NCBI RefSeq assembly: GCF_003337275.1
Contig: NZ_QPJQ01000013.1
Location: 1 to 64,000 of the forward strand
Origin: Marinomonas foliarum
Lineage (GTDB): Bacteria; Pseudomonadota; Gammaproteobacteria; Pseudomonadales; Marinomonadaceae
Direction of reading: 5' to 3'
Length of the DNA stretch: 64,000 nucleotides
Position numbers and translations under genes: made by a program. Below the pieces are notes generated by a model. It made no database searches. It worked only from the letters and a program-made list of their open reading frames with translations, and was not told the origin of the DNA. Positions 9,512-17,978 of this stretch are shown here, in pieces. Every line of letters begins with the position of its first letter. Positions within the stretch are counted from its first letter, which is position 1.

Positions 9512-10174
9512 ATGTCACTTACTAGAGAGCAAATGGCACAACGTGTTGCTCAAGAGCTACAAGACGGTTTTTACGTCAACCTAGGTATTGGTATTCCTAC
9601 CTTAGTCGCCAATTACATTCCAAAAGGTATGGAAGTCATGCTGCAATCTGAAAATGGTTTGCTGGGCATGGGGGAGTTTCCTACGGAAGAAACCATTGAT
9701 GCCGACATGATTAATGCAGGTAAACAAACTGTGACCACAGTCAAAGGTGCCTCGATTTTTTCCTCCGCTGAATCTTTTGCCATGATACGTGGTGGCCATG
9801 TGGATTTGACTGTATTGGGTGCTTTTGAGGTCGATGTGAATGGCAATATTGCATCTTGGATGATCCCTAATAAGCTGATTAAGGGCATGGGTGGTGCGAT
9901 GGATTTAGTGGCGGGTGCCGAAAACATTATCGTCACAATGACTCATGCTTCTAAAGGTGGTGAATCTAAACTCTTGTCTAATTGTTCCCTTCCACTAACT
10001 GGCAAAGGTTGTATCAAAAAAGTCCTGACAGATTTAGCTTGGCTAGAAATTAAAGATGGCGCGTTTGTCTTAAAAGAACGGGCGCCGGGTGTTTCGGTAG
10101 AAGAAATTATTGAAAAAACACAGGGTAAACTTATCGTGCCGGATCATGTCCCTGAAATGATCTTCTCAAAATAA
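9512..10174 (+). CDS. scoB: 3-oxoacid CoA-transferase subunit B
   Basis: Beta subunit carrying the active site. Of 220 residues, the SENGLLGMG motif holds the catalytic glutamate (E47) that forms the glutamyl-CoA thioester. The conserved GIGIPTLVANYIP and GGHVDLTVLGAFEVD blocks are present. AAAGAGG lies upstream of the ATG. With ScoA it forms the complete heteromeric transferase; the adjacent thiolase cleaves the acetoacetyl-CoA product. Confidence 0.95.
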   Translation: MSLTREQMAQRVAQELQDGFYVNLGIGIPTLVANYIPKGMEVMLQSENGLLGMGEFPTEETIDADMINAGKQTVTTVKGASIFSSAESFAMIRGGHVDLTVLGAFEVDVNGNIASWMIPNKLIKGMGGAMDLVAGAENIIVTMTHASKGGESKLLSNCSLPLTGKGCIKKVLTDLAWLEIKDGAFVLKERAPGVSVEEIIEKTQGKLIVPDHVPEMIFSK

Positions 10175-10196
10175 TAATCACAACAGGAGCGTTACT

Positions 10197-11372
10197 ATGA
10201 AAGCCGTTATTGTTGCTGCTGCAAGAACACCGATTGGCGCCTTTAATGGTGCTTTATCTTCGTTAAGTGCTGTGCAATTAGGTACTCAATTATTGTCTGG
10301 CATGTTAGCCAAACAACCTATTTTGAAAGATCACATTGAAGAAGTGATTTTAGGTCAAGTTCTGGCCGCAGGCTGTGGGCAAAATCCCGCTCGCCAAACC
10401 GCTGTTCATGCAGGATTGCCAAATCATGTTTCCGCGATGACGATTAATAAAGTCTGCGGCTCTGGCTTGAAAGCCGTGCAACTTGCAGCGCAAGCTGTGT
10501 TGAATGATGATGCCTGTATGGTCGTTGCGGGTGGTCAAGAAAGCATGAGTCAAGCGGCACATGTTTTACCAAACAGCCGCTCTGGTAAAAAAATGGGCAA
10601 CTGGGAATTATTGGACTCCATGGTCACCGATGGTCTATGGGATGCGTTTAATGATTACCACATGGGTCAAACCGCCGAAAATATTGCCAATCGTTGGGAT
10701 ATTAGCCGTGCAGAGCAAGATGCATTTGCTGCACACTCTCAACAAAAAGCCACGCAGGCGCAAGCTGCAGGGCGTTTTGTTGAAGAAATTTTGCCGATCG
10801 CCATTCCTCAGCGTAAAGGTGATCCTATTATCGTCGATGCCGATGAGCAAATTCGTCCGGATACCACCGCAGAGTCCCTAACCAAGTTACGTCCTGCCTT
10901 TGCAAAAGAGGGCACTGTCACTGCTGGTAATGCATCTACCTTGAATGATGGTGCGGCCATGGTCATCGTCACATCGGATGTTGAAGCCAAACGTTTGGGC
11001 TTGCCGATTTTAGCCGTCATTGAAGCGGCCAGTGGCGCGGGTGTTGATCCTGAAATTATGGGGACTGGACCGATTGCTGCGACACAAAAAGTACTTAACA
11101 AAGCTAAGTGGCAAGTAGCTGATCTGGATCTTATCGAAGCGAACGAAGCTTTTGCTGTGCAGGCACTTTGTGTGAATAAAGAGCTTGGCTTAGATGCAGG
11201 CAAGGTAAATGTAAACGGTGGTGCGGTAGCCTTGGGACATCCGATTGGAGCGTCTGGTTGCCGAGTTTTGGTGACATTGCTTCATGAAATGCAACGGCAA
11301 GATCTTAAAAAAGGCTTAGCGACCTTGTGTATTGGTGGCGGCATGGGCGTTGCTATGTTGGTGTCTCGCTAA
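10197..11372 (+). CDS. atoB: Acetyl-CoA acetyltransferase (thiolase II)
   Basis: Biosynthetic/degradative thiolase interconverting acetoacetyl-CoA and two acetyl-CoA. Of 391 residues the full catalytic set is present: nucleophile C87 in NKVCGSG, H348 in GHPIGASG and C378 in CIGGGMG. The start has a CAGGAG ribosome site. It is third in the operon after scoA-scoB; a hairpin with a T-run follows, so the permease gene after it may be transcribed partly separately. Confidence 0.94.
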   Translation: MKAVIVAAARTPIGAFNGALSSLSAVQLGTQLLSGMLAKQPILKDHIEEVILGQVLAAGCGQNPARQTAVHAGLPNHVSAMTINKVCGSGLKAVQLAAQAVLNDDACMVVAGGQESMSQAAHVLPNSRSGKKMGNWELLDSMVTDGLWDAFNDYHMGQTAENIANRWDISRAEQDAFAAHSQQKATQAQAAGRFVEEILPIAIPQRKGDPIIVDADEQIRPDTTAESLTKLRPAFAKEGTVTAGNASTLNDGAAMVIVTSDVEAKRLGLPILAVIEAASGAGVDPEIMGTGPIAATQKVLNKAKWQVADLDLIEANEAFAVQALCVNKELGLDAGKVNVNGGAVALGHPIGASGCRVLVTLLHEMQRQDLKKGLATLCIGGGMGVAMLVSR

Positions 11373-11421
11373 TAAGTCATATTAAAAAGAACGAATAAAT
11401 AAACGTAATAAAGTGAGTTAG

Positions 11422-11450
11422 CAGAAAAGGATCTATTCTTTTCTGTTTTT
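11422..11450 (+). terminator. Possible terminator or attenuator between atoB and atoE
   Basis: An 8-bp stem (CAGAAAAG / CTTTTCTG) with an 8-nt loop is followed by five T. The stem is AT-rich, so read-through into atoE is likely. Confidence 0.55.
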
Positions 11451-11495
11451 GCTTTTGTCGTCCAATAAAAAATATAAAAAAACAGGATAAAACTG

Positions 11496-12869
11496 ATGAA
11501 TACTCTCGAACAAAAACAAACAGGTTTACAAAAAGTAAGCCAATTCTTCGTTACCTTGTTACAGCGTTACCTTCCTGATCCTTTTATTTTCGCCATAGTC
11601 TTAACATTTGCTGTATTTTTATTGGTGATGCCGAGTACTGGGCAAGGGCCAATGCAAGTAGTTAATGCTTGGGCGGGTGGCTTTTGGAATTTACTTAGCT
11701 TCTCTATGCAGATGGCGATGGTAGTTGTTACGGGCCATGCCATGGCAAGCGCTCCGGCGTTCAAACGTAAGTTAGCTATGTTGGCGGGTGTCGCGAAAAC
11801 TCCTGGGCAAGCGATTATCTTAGTTACGGTTATCAGTGCGATGGCGTGCTGGGTTAACTGGGGATTCGGTTTGGTGGTGGGAGCGATCTTCGCCAAAGAA
11901 ATTGCGGCTCGTGTTCAAGGTGTCGATTACCGTTTATTAATAGCTTCTGCTTACAGTGGGTTTTTGTTCTGGCACGCTGGACTGTCTGGCTCTATTCCTC
12001 TGTCTATTGCAGGCGGTGCGAATATAGAAAAGGTCACGAATGGCGCAGTGACGGCTGCGATTCCAACGTCAGAGACAATTTTCTCTGCGATGAACTTAAC
12101 CATTTTAGCAGTGATGTTTGTCACTATCCCGTTATTAAATCGTTTGATGCATCCCGCACCACAGGACACGGTTGCGATTGATGCAGAATTGTTAAAAGAG
12201 CAAGTCGTCGAAATGCCAAATAAAGCAGACATGACACCAGCTGAGCGCCTTGAAAACAGTCGTGTTTTATCCATGCTGTTAGGTGTGATGGGCTTTGCTT
12301 ACGTGATTTACTATTTTGTGAATAACGGTTTCGCACTGAACCTGAATATAGTGAATTTTACCTTCTTGTTTTCGGCGGTTTTGCTTCATGGAACACCAAA
12401 AAGTTTGTTGAATTCGGTCTCTCAGGGAGCACGTAACTGTTCTGGTATTTTGCTGCAATTCCCATTCTACGCAGGGATCATGGGCATGATGACTGCAACG
12501 GGTGAATCTGGTGCGTCATTGGCAGGGGTGATTTCTCAGGCATTTGTGTCTATTTCCAATGAAACGACTTTTCCGCTGTTTACTTTCTTGAGTGCCGGTA
12601 TCGTTAACTTCTTTGTGCCTTCTGGTGGTGGTCAGTGGGCAGTACAAGCGCCAATCATGATGCCAGCAGGTGCAGCACTGGGTGTTGATGCCGCGAAAAC
12701 AGCCATGGCGATTGCTTGGGGAGATGCGTGGACAAATATGATTCAGCCATTCTGGGCATTACCAGCACTTGCCATTGCAGGGCTTGGTGCAAAAGATGTG
12801 ATGGGTTATTGCTTGATGGCTTTGATCGGCTCTGGTGTAATTATCTCTTTAGGTTTTTTGATTTTCTAA
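11496..12869 (+). CDS. atoE: Short-chain fatty acid transporter
   Basis: AtoE-family inner-membrane permease for short-chain fatty acids or acetoacetate. The 457 residues are very hydrophobic, with around twelve membrane segments, a long loop near residues 215-250 (acidic, Pro-containing) and a conserved FVPSGGGQWAVQAPIMMPAG stretch near residue 370 typical of this family. Its place after scoA-scoB-atoB matches the E. coli ato operon logic: uptake, CoA activation, thiolysis. AGGA precedes the ATG. Confidence 0.92.
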   Translation: MNTLEQKQTGLQKVSQFFVTLLQRYLPDPFIFAIVLTFAVFLLVMPSTGQGPMQVVNAWAGGFWNLLSFSMQMAMVVVTGHAMASAPAFKRKLAMLAGVAKTPGQAIILVTVISAMACWVNWGFGLVVGAIFAKEIAARVQGVDYRLLIASAYSGFLFWHAGLSGSIPLSIAGGANIEKVTNGAVTAAIPTSETIFSAMNLTILAVMFVTIPLLNRLMHPAPQDTVAIDAELLKEQVVEMPNKADMTPAERLENSRVLSMLLGVMGFAYVIYYFVNNGFALNLNIVNFTFLFSAVLLHGTPKSLLNSVSQGARNCSGILLQFPFYAGIMGMMTATGESGASLAGVISQAFVSISNETTFPLFTFLSAGIVNFFVPSGGGQWAVQAPIMMPAGAALGVDAAKTAMAIAWGDAWTNMIQPFWALPALAIAGLGAKDVMGYCLMALIGSGVIISLGFLIF

Positions 12870-12886
12870 TCTAGAACGCCAAACAG

Positions 12887-12930
12887 GGCGGTCATGGCGA
12901 GAGGTTTTTGCCATGTTCGCCTCATTTTTC
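12887..12930 (+). terminator. Terminator after atoE
   Basis: GGCG-GT-CATGGC pairs with GCCATG-TT-CGCC (10 bp with a 2x2 internal loop), followed by a short T-rich run. Confidence 0.65.
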
Positions 12931-13100
12931 CTATTTGGTGCACATATTGAACTATTCTTGAAAATTATATGTAATCCTACCGCTCATTTCCTTAAAGTTA
13001 TAACTCTTAGTCGTCCTTTCCAGCATAATTTCTCTTTATAATAGCGACCAACTTAATAATTTGAAGACACAATGTGCGTACGTAGGCGGGGGGAGTTCTT

Positions 13101-14159
13101 ATGCGACAGGGAATAGACGGAGACGATCAAAAAGGAGTGGTTAGAGGTAAAGGCGAAGTCGTTGAAAGTAGCCTGAATCTAGTTAAATATTCTTTAATTA
13201 GCTTGTCTCTCCTGTTTGGAGTGTCTGCGTATGCCAATGAGAGTTGGGTGTCTGCAACCTTAGATAATGATTTTTTTGTCAATGAAGATAATGGCTATAC
13301 TAACGGTCTGTATGTAACCTTTTATGACGTCAATGAGTCTGGTAATGATTCACACTGGCCAGACTTCTGGGTCAAGCCGCTAATGTGGACTATGTCAGAT
13401 GCTCCAGTAAAGACCTCGGCAAATGTTTATAGTGTTGGCCAAGCCTTAAACACAGCTGAAGATCTAACGTTAGCAAATCCTCCCCAAGGCTCATTCCCAT
13501 ATTCTGCAATGATTAGTATCAATAATACTTATATCACGACACGTGATGATCATGCCGATCGTGTGAGTACGACTATTGGTATTGTCGGGCCATGGGCGTT
13601 AGGTAAAGAAACCCAGAAAGCCGTCCACAAAGTAATCAGCGCCCAAGATCCAAAAGGCTGGAATACACAGCTTCATAATGAGTTAGTGTTTGAATTATCC
13701 AGAAGCCGTGTATGGCGCTCCTGGGTTTCTGAGGAAGACACCATGGATGTGCTAACAGGCTTTGATGTGAGTGCAGGGACACTGAAAAGTTCGACGAGTA
13801 CTGGGATTATGTTTCGTTACGGACGTAACCTAGAGAGCTCATATGCCACCACGTTATTAGCCGAGAATCGCATGTCCAACCCAACGGCAACAGATAATGG
13901 TTGGTTTGTCTATGCGGGGGTCAAGGTAGGCTATACGTTTAACCAAATTTTTACAGACGGTAATACCTTCCGAGATAGTCGGTCGATAGATTACGACCAC
14001 AATACAAGCGTGCTCTCCACCGGTGTGAGCTATGCATGGGACGACATTGCTATTGCTTTTGCGATTAACTCACCATTCACTATTAATGGCGACAAACAGG
14101 ACAGAGAGATTGATCGTTTTACTCGCTACGGAACAATGACCTTTGCTTGGCAGATTTAA
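13101..14159 (+). CDS. LpxR-like outer-membrane lipid A deacylase (DUF2219 family)
   Basis: Probable outer-membrane beta-barrel of the LpxR family, which removes the 3'-acyloxyacyl group of lipid A. After a 27-residue basic leader, a signal peptide (ILS-type core ending VSAYA-NES) starts the mature protein. Family signatures are the TLDNDFF..EDNGYTNGLY block near residues 55-72 and a GFDVSAGTLKSSTSTG block further on; the protein ends in a TMTFAWQI beta-strand with an aromatic residue near the C-terminus. The ATG follows GGGGGAG by five bases, which supports the long leader. It is a single-gene unit closed by a strong hairpin. Activity is inferred from family only. Confidence 0.82.
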   Translation: MRQGIDGDDQKGVVRGKGEVVESSLNLVKYSLISLSLLFGVSAYANESWVSATLDNDFFVNEDNGYTNGLYVTFYDVNESGNDSHWPDFWVKPLMWTMSDAPVKTSANVYSVGQALNTAEDLTLANPPQGSFPYSAMISINNTYITTRDDHADRVSTTIGIVGPWALGKETQKAVHKVISAQDPKGWNTQLHNELVFELSRSRVWRSWVSEEDTMDVLTGFDVSAGTLKSSTSTGIMFRYGRNLESSYATTLLAENRMSNPTATDNGWFVYAGVKVGYTFNQIFTDGNTFRDSRSIDYDHNTSVLSTGVSYAWDDIAIAFAINSPFTINGDKQDREIDRFTRYGTMTFAWQI

Positions 14160-14187
14160 AGCGTAGTTATTTGTTGATTGACTACAA

Positions 14188-14223
14188 AAAGAGCCTTCTC
14201 TGTAGATTCAGAGAAGGCTCTTT
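14188..14223. terminator. Bidirectional terminator
   Basis: A perfect 15-bp inverted repeat (AAAGAGCCTTCTCTG and its complement, 6-nt loop) separates the convergent deacylase and DsbA-like genes, with A and T runs on both sides. Confidence 0.92.
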
Positions 14224-14227
14224 AGAT

Positions 14228-14848
14228 TTAAACCAATTCGGCTAGATAGTTTTTCCACGCTTCAGTTTTGCCATAATAATTACTGTGCGGCAGACGCGTT
14301 AAACGATCCTCTTTTTCTAAGATAAAAGTAGGGTAGCCGCCAACCTGCAGTTGTCCCATGAGGTCATGGCTTTCTTGCACTTGGCTTAACATGTTCGCTT
14401 CAGACTGTGCCATTTTTTCGTTCCATGTCGCTTTATCTAATCCCATAGAAACAGCCAGATCTGCTAAAACCTTCAACACATCTAAATGCTTACCATCTTG
14501 ATAATGGGCTTTTTGAATAGCGGCTAGCATGACATGTGCTTCGCCCCCCATTTCTTGACCAACAAGGAAGGCACGAGTTGTTGAGTAAGAATCTACGATA
14601 TAATCCTCAGCTCCCGCCACTCTTGCTTTATAAGCGTCGCCAAAGTGTGCTTTTGTCATGTTGGCGATTTGAGCATCAGCTTGCAAAATGTGTTGTCTAA
14701 ACGAAGGATCAATTGCCCGTTTCGGAATCATGCCACCAGGGTGATAAATGATTTCAAATTCCTGCATGTCAGCCAATATACCTACCAGTGATGATGCCCC
14801 GTAGCACCAACCACACATTGGGTCGAAGAAATAATGAACTTTTACCAT
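14228..14848 (-). CDS. DsbA-family thioredoxin-fold protein
   Basis: A 206-aa thioredoxin-fold protein of the DsbA/FrnE superfamily with a redox-active C12-G-W-C15 motif and a cis-proline GGYPTF loop near residue 165; an alpha-helical insertion lies between them. No signal peptide is seen, so it is predicted cytoplasmic, unlike classical DsbA. Its ATG overlaps the stop of the upstream MBL-fold gene by seven bases, indicating translational coupling. Function is likely thiol oxidoreductase or isomerase; the substrate is unknown. Confidence 0.85.
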   Translation of the reverse strand: MVKVHYFFDPMCGWCYGASSLVGILADMQEFEIIYHPGGMIPKRAIDPSFRQHILQADAQIANMTKAHFGDAYKARVAGAEDYIVDSYSTTRAFLVGQEMGGEAHVMLAAIQKAHYQDGKHLDVLKVLADLAVSMGLDKATWNEKMAQSEANMLSQVQESHDLMGQLQVGGYPTFILEKEDRLTRLPHSNYYGKTEAWKNYLAELV

Positions 14849-15708
14849 GACATTTCACCTTTATGGACTTTCGCTGCGATACCTAAGCTTAAAGCACCTT
14901 GAGCATCTGGATATTTTGCTGTCATGGCTTTAATAAGTTCAGCACTGTTTTTGCTCTCTTTCTTCGCTTTTTGAAAGACTGTGATGTAATTCAGCGAGCT
15001 TGAAATCGTACTTGAATCAAGTTTTGTACCTGGAGCCATGTGACCAGGAATAACAACCGCTGGTTTTAATGCCAGCATTTCTTGTAACTGTGCAGTCCAG
15101 GCGGCTTGTGCAGCATCAGATTGCGCATCTGCCATCCATAGGTGCATGTTTCCGTATACCGCTACATTGCCTAAAATAGCTTTGTTTTCTGGAATCCAAA
15201 GGTAAGGGCGATGTGCAAATGCACCTTCAGTGCCACGAATATCGATAGTATGGCCGTCTACCATCAAAGTCGATTTATTGTAAGCTGTTGGAATAATTGG
15301 ATTGATTGGCGCGTTGTCGCCCATTTTTGGCCCCCAAAAAGCTAATTTCCCCGCCAGCTTTTCTTCAATGACCTTTTTAACTGCTGGAGTCGTGATAATG
15401 TCGGCTTTTGGGAAAATAGTGTGCAGCGTCTCTGCGCCAAAGTAGTAATCAGGGTCCGCTTGGCTAATGAAAATGGTTTTTAGCTCTTTATGGGAATCCA
15501 GTACTTTTGCCGCAATGCGCAATGCATCGGCTTTGGTAAAACCAGTATCGATAAGCATAGCTTCCGATTCACCATATACCAAAGTAGAATTCACATTAAA
15601 GCTATTAGCATCTGCATTATATACATCTAGCGTTAAAGGTTTTGAGTCTGCAGCAACAGCAGAATGAGCGATAAGTGCAGAAGCAGCGATGGTAATCAGT
15701 TTTTTCAT
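14842..15708 (-). CDS. Exported MBL-fold protein with altered metal-binding motif
   Basis: A 288-aa metallo-beta-lactamase-fold protein with a signal peptide (MKKLITIAASALIAHSAVAA). The usual HxHxDH zinc motif reads Q83-A-D85-P-D87-Y88, so three of four ligands are replaced, while the LIDTGF strand before it and a later VVIPGH motif are kept. Subfamilies with an xADPDYYFG-type motif exist, but Q at the first position is unusual to my knowledge. The start is the ATG with GGAGAG upstream; a longer reading adds 28 residues without a ribosome site. It is co-transcribed with the DsbA-like gene and divergent from a LysR gene. Confidence 0.82.
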   Translation of the reverse strand: MKKLITIAASALIAHSAVAADSKPLTLDVYNADANSFNVNSTLVYGESEAMLIDTGFTKADALRIAAKVLDSHKELKTIFISQADPDYYFGAETLHTIFPKADIITTPAVKKVIEEKLAGKLAFWGPKMGDNAPINPIIPTAYNKSTLMVDGHTIDIRGTEGAFAHRPYLWIPENKAILGNVAVYGNMHLWMADAQSDAAQAAWTAQLQEMLALKPAVVIPGHMAPGTKLDSSTISSSLNYITVFQKAKKESKNSAELIKAMTAKYPDAQGALSLGIAAKVHKGEMSW

Positions 15709-15830
15709 CTTTCTCTCCAAAGAGTGACTGTGTAATTCATGTGGCCATAATAGAGAATTGACGTGCTCGGAAAAATACACAAAAATGAGCATGATTGTTT
15801 CTTATATCGTGCAAGTGGATGCGTGGAATT

Positions 15831-16730
15831 ATGGACAGAGTGATAGCTGCTAAAGTTTTTATCGATGTTGCCCAATCGCGGAGCTTTTCCCGCACCGCAG
15901 ATCGTTTGAATATGTCGCGACCCATGGTGACACGTTATATAGAAGCCATGGAAGATTGGTTAAAGATTCGTTTGTTGCATCGAACGACACGGAAAATATC
16001 ACTGACTAGCGCGGGTGAAGCCTGTTTAAAAGACGTGGAGCAGTGGCTGGAGCAAGCGGATAATATTCTTTCCCTGGTGAATACCAGTGATGAGTTGTCA
16101 GGTTTGGTGCGAATCACCTCCAGCATGTCATTTGGTTTTTCTCAACTGATGCCTGCCATTCAAGACTTCATGCAGAAACATCCCAAAGTCCACATTGATA
16201 TCGATCTAGAAGACAGTACGGCCGACTTAACAGAGAAAAGCATTGACCTTGCCATACGAATTGCTTCGAACCCAGATCCTTCCTTAATTGGCAAACCCAT
16301 TGCTGTGTGTGAATCTGTGCTGGTGGCGTCTCTGGCTTACCTTGAAAAAGCGCGACAAGCGATTGGTGAGATCCAACAACCGCAGGACTTGATACATCAT
16401 CAATGCTTGGGCTATAAAAACTTTGAACGCCACATCTGGCATCTTTCTAAAGGTGATCAGTTTGAATCGATTAGCGTAGATTGTCGTTTAAGTATTAACG
16501 AAGCCACAGCGCTCTTGCATGCTACATTGAATGGCATGGGGGTTTGTCTTCAGCCTACTTATTTAGCGAATCGTTACATTAACGACGGCAGTTTGTGCCA
16601 TGTCTTACCTGAGTGGAAACCCAAAGACCTGATTATCTACGCGCTGTATTCGTCTCGAAAACATTTATCGCCTAACGTTCGTGCTTTGATCGATCATTTA
16701 GAACGCTACTTTGCCGAGCATCCTTGGTGA
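15831..16730 (+). CDS. LysR-family transcriptional regulator
   Basis: A 299-aa LysR regulator of the CrgA/DsdC-like group: HTH at residues 1-62 (SFSRTADRLNMSRPMVTRYI), linker with LLHRTTRKISLT, and a type 2 periplasmic-binding-like effector domain. The ATG giving MDRVIAAKVF is preferred because it aligns with the family N-terminus; an upstream in-frame start would add 12 residues. It is divergent from the MBL-fold/DsbA-like unit and probably regulates it. Confidence 0.9.
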   Translation: MDRVIAAKVFIDVAQSRSFSRTADRLNMSRPMVTRYIEAMEDWLKIRLLHRTTRKISLTSAGEACLKDVEQWLEQADNILSLVNTSDELSGLVRITSSMSFGFSQLMPAIQDFMQKHPKVHIDIDLEDSTADLTEKSIDLAIRIASNPDPSLIGKPIAVCESVLVASLAYLEKARQAIGEIQQPQDLIHHQCLGYKNFERHIWHLSKGDQFESISVDCRLSINEATALLHATLNGMGVCLQPTYLANRYINDGSLCHVLPEWKPKDLIIYALYSSRKHLSPNVRALIDHLERYFAEHPW

Positions 16731-16759
16731 TGAATCATAAAGAAAGGATTCCGCAATTC

Positions 16760-16785
16760 GAATTGTCAGGGTAAACTGACAATTC
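16760..16785. repeat. Perfect 10-bp inverted repeat at island edge
   Basis: GAATTGTCAG, a 6-nt loop, and CTGACAATTC form a perfect hairpin 30 bases after the LysR stop. No T-run follows, so it is a weak terminator at best; it may be a protein-binding palindrome or a boundary remnant of the restriction island. Confidence 0.6.
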
Positions 16786-16825
16786 AAGATGACAACAATG
16801 AGTGAAGAAGGAACTTTAGAACGCA

Positions 16826-16954
16826 ATGACAACGACCCAATCAAACTTTGCATTTCTCAAAGGTCATAACGACTTCCTTTTTACCATTGTCCAAGCAGCC
16901 GAGATAGTGTGGGACAAGTTAATATATCTCTATCACAATGTAGAGATGCGATAA
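16826..16954 (+). pseudogene. hsdR: Type I restriction endonuclease HsdR, N-terminal stump
   Basis: The ATG opens a frame reading MTTTQSNFAFLKGHNDFLF followed by TIVQAAE, which resembles the start of HsdR subunits (NFAFLK....LAQAAE). After about 26 residues the resemblance ends and the frame runs through the reverse-unrelated hsdS sequence to a stop. The point where it fails (around 16905) coincides with the start of HsdS-like reading in another frame, so a deletion has joined the hsdR 5' end to the hsdS 3' end. The fragment is non-functional. Confidence 0.65.
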
Positions 16955-17229
16955 TGCCAGTACCACCTATTGAAGAACAAACCGAAATTGTCCGTCTGGT
17001 GGATCAATACTTTGCCTTTGCCGACACCATCGAAAAAGAAGTGCAAAAAGCCCAACAGCGGGTCGATAAACTCACCCAATCCATCTTAGCCAAAGCCTTC
17101 CGCGGCGAGCTAGTCCCGCAAAACCCAGACGACGAACCCGCTGACGAACTGCTCAAACGCATCGCCGCCGCCCGCGCCGAAAGCGAAGCCCTTGCCAAGG
17201 TAGCCAAGAAAGTTAGTAAGAAAAAGTAA
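16909..17229 (+). pseudogene. hsdS: Type I specificity subunit HsdS, C-terminal remnant
   Basis: About 105 residues of the end of an HsdS subunit: GQVNISLSQCRDAIMPVPP, the PIEEQTEIVR block that begins the second conserved helical region, then a coiled-coil spacer and the LTQSILAKAFRGELVPQ signature. Both target-recognition domains are missing, so it cannot give sequence specificity. The segment around 17090-17200 is distinctly GC-rich compared with the neighbouring genes, consistent with transfer. No hsdM is present in the window. It may still be expressed as a short protein but is best treated as debris. Confidence 0.85.
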
Positions 17230-17259
17230 AAAGACAGAGAAGAGTGAACCCCCTCCCAG

Positions 17260-17281
17260 CCTCCCCCTTAGCAGGGGGAGG
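17260..17281. repeat. GC-rich hairpin element
   Basis: CCTCCCCCT-TAGC-AGGGGGAGG is a perfect 9-bp stem with a 4-nt loop just after the hsdS remnant. No T-run follows. The composition stands out in this AT-rich stretch and looks like a dispersed intergenic repeat unit, possibly imported with the restriction genes. Confidence 0.7.
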
Positions 17282-17354
17282 AGGAGTAGGCAGGTGTGTT
17301 TTGCTAAATTTTAATCAAAAATAACGAATAATACATTTTAAGGACGAAATTTTT

Positions 17355-17966
17355 ATGTGGTTAATAACTAAGAAAATACTCAATGTAATAGACCTTATGG
17401 TTGGGCATACTGTTTCTTTTTTTATGTCTCTATTTATAATCTTTTTTACTGTTATTCTCTGTTTTGTGAGCTTTTACTTCTTTTTTTATCTGCCGTTCGA
17501 TGGAAACTTAAGTTTGAATGAGTTGGATAATCTTGAGTTGTTGGGCTTTTTTCTCTTCGTCATTGTCTTGCGTCGCTTTTTTGTACGGAGTGGGTCTGTA
17601 GGTGAGTCTTTTAGTGAGATAGTAACAAGGTACGTCGTTATCTCGGCTGGTGCCGCTGCATTTTTTCTCACGGTGAGTTGCTTGCTGCTCGTTTTGGCTT
17701 CTAAAAAAGAACAGCTTAGTGTTAGTGACTTTCAAAAAAATGATATCTATTTGGTCTTTTTTGTTGTGTACCTCGTGGCTCTTTATGCTTTGACTCCGTT
17801 GCCTAAATTAGGATGGGTATCGAAAGACGCTAAAAAGCATGATTCAGCAAAAGTTCAAGAGACTGAGCCAGCATCCGCTGATTCTACAGAAGACAAAACC
17901 GATTTTTTTACAGACAGCACTGGTAATACACGCGCTGATTCCATGAATACTGATAATAAACAATAA
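17355..17966 (+). CDS. Hypothetical multi-pass membrane protein
   Basis: Not recognised. The 203 residues contain about four membrane segments (roughly 20-48, 62-78, 90-115 and 130-150), very rich in Phe, Leu and Val, and a polar, acidic, probably unstructured C-terminal tail (about 160-203) rich in Asp, Thr and Ser. AAGGACG lies before the ATG. It is followed after 12 bases by a Rap1a/Tai-like gene and probably shares its transcript. Base composition is AT-rich relative to the core genes around the island. Confidence 0.7.
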   Translation: MWLITKKILNVIDLMVGHTVSFFMSLFIIFFTVILCFVSFYFFFYLPFDGNLSLNELDNLELLGFFLFVIVLRRFFVRSGSVGESFSEIVTRYVVISAGAAAFFLTVSCLLLVLASKKEQLSVSDFQKNDIYLVFFVVYLVALYALTPLPKLGWVSKDAKKHDSAKVQETEPASADSTEDKTDFFTDSTGNTRADSMNTDNKQ

Positions 17967-17978
17967 AAGGATTTTTGA

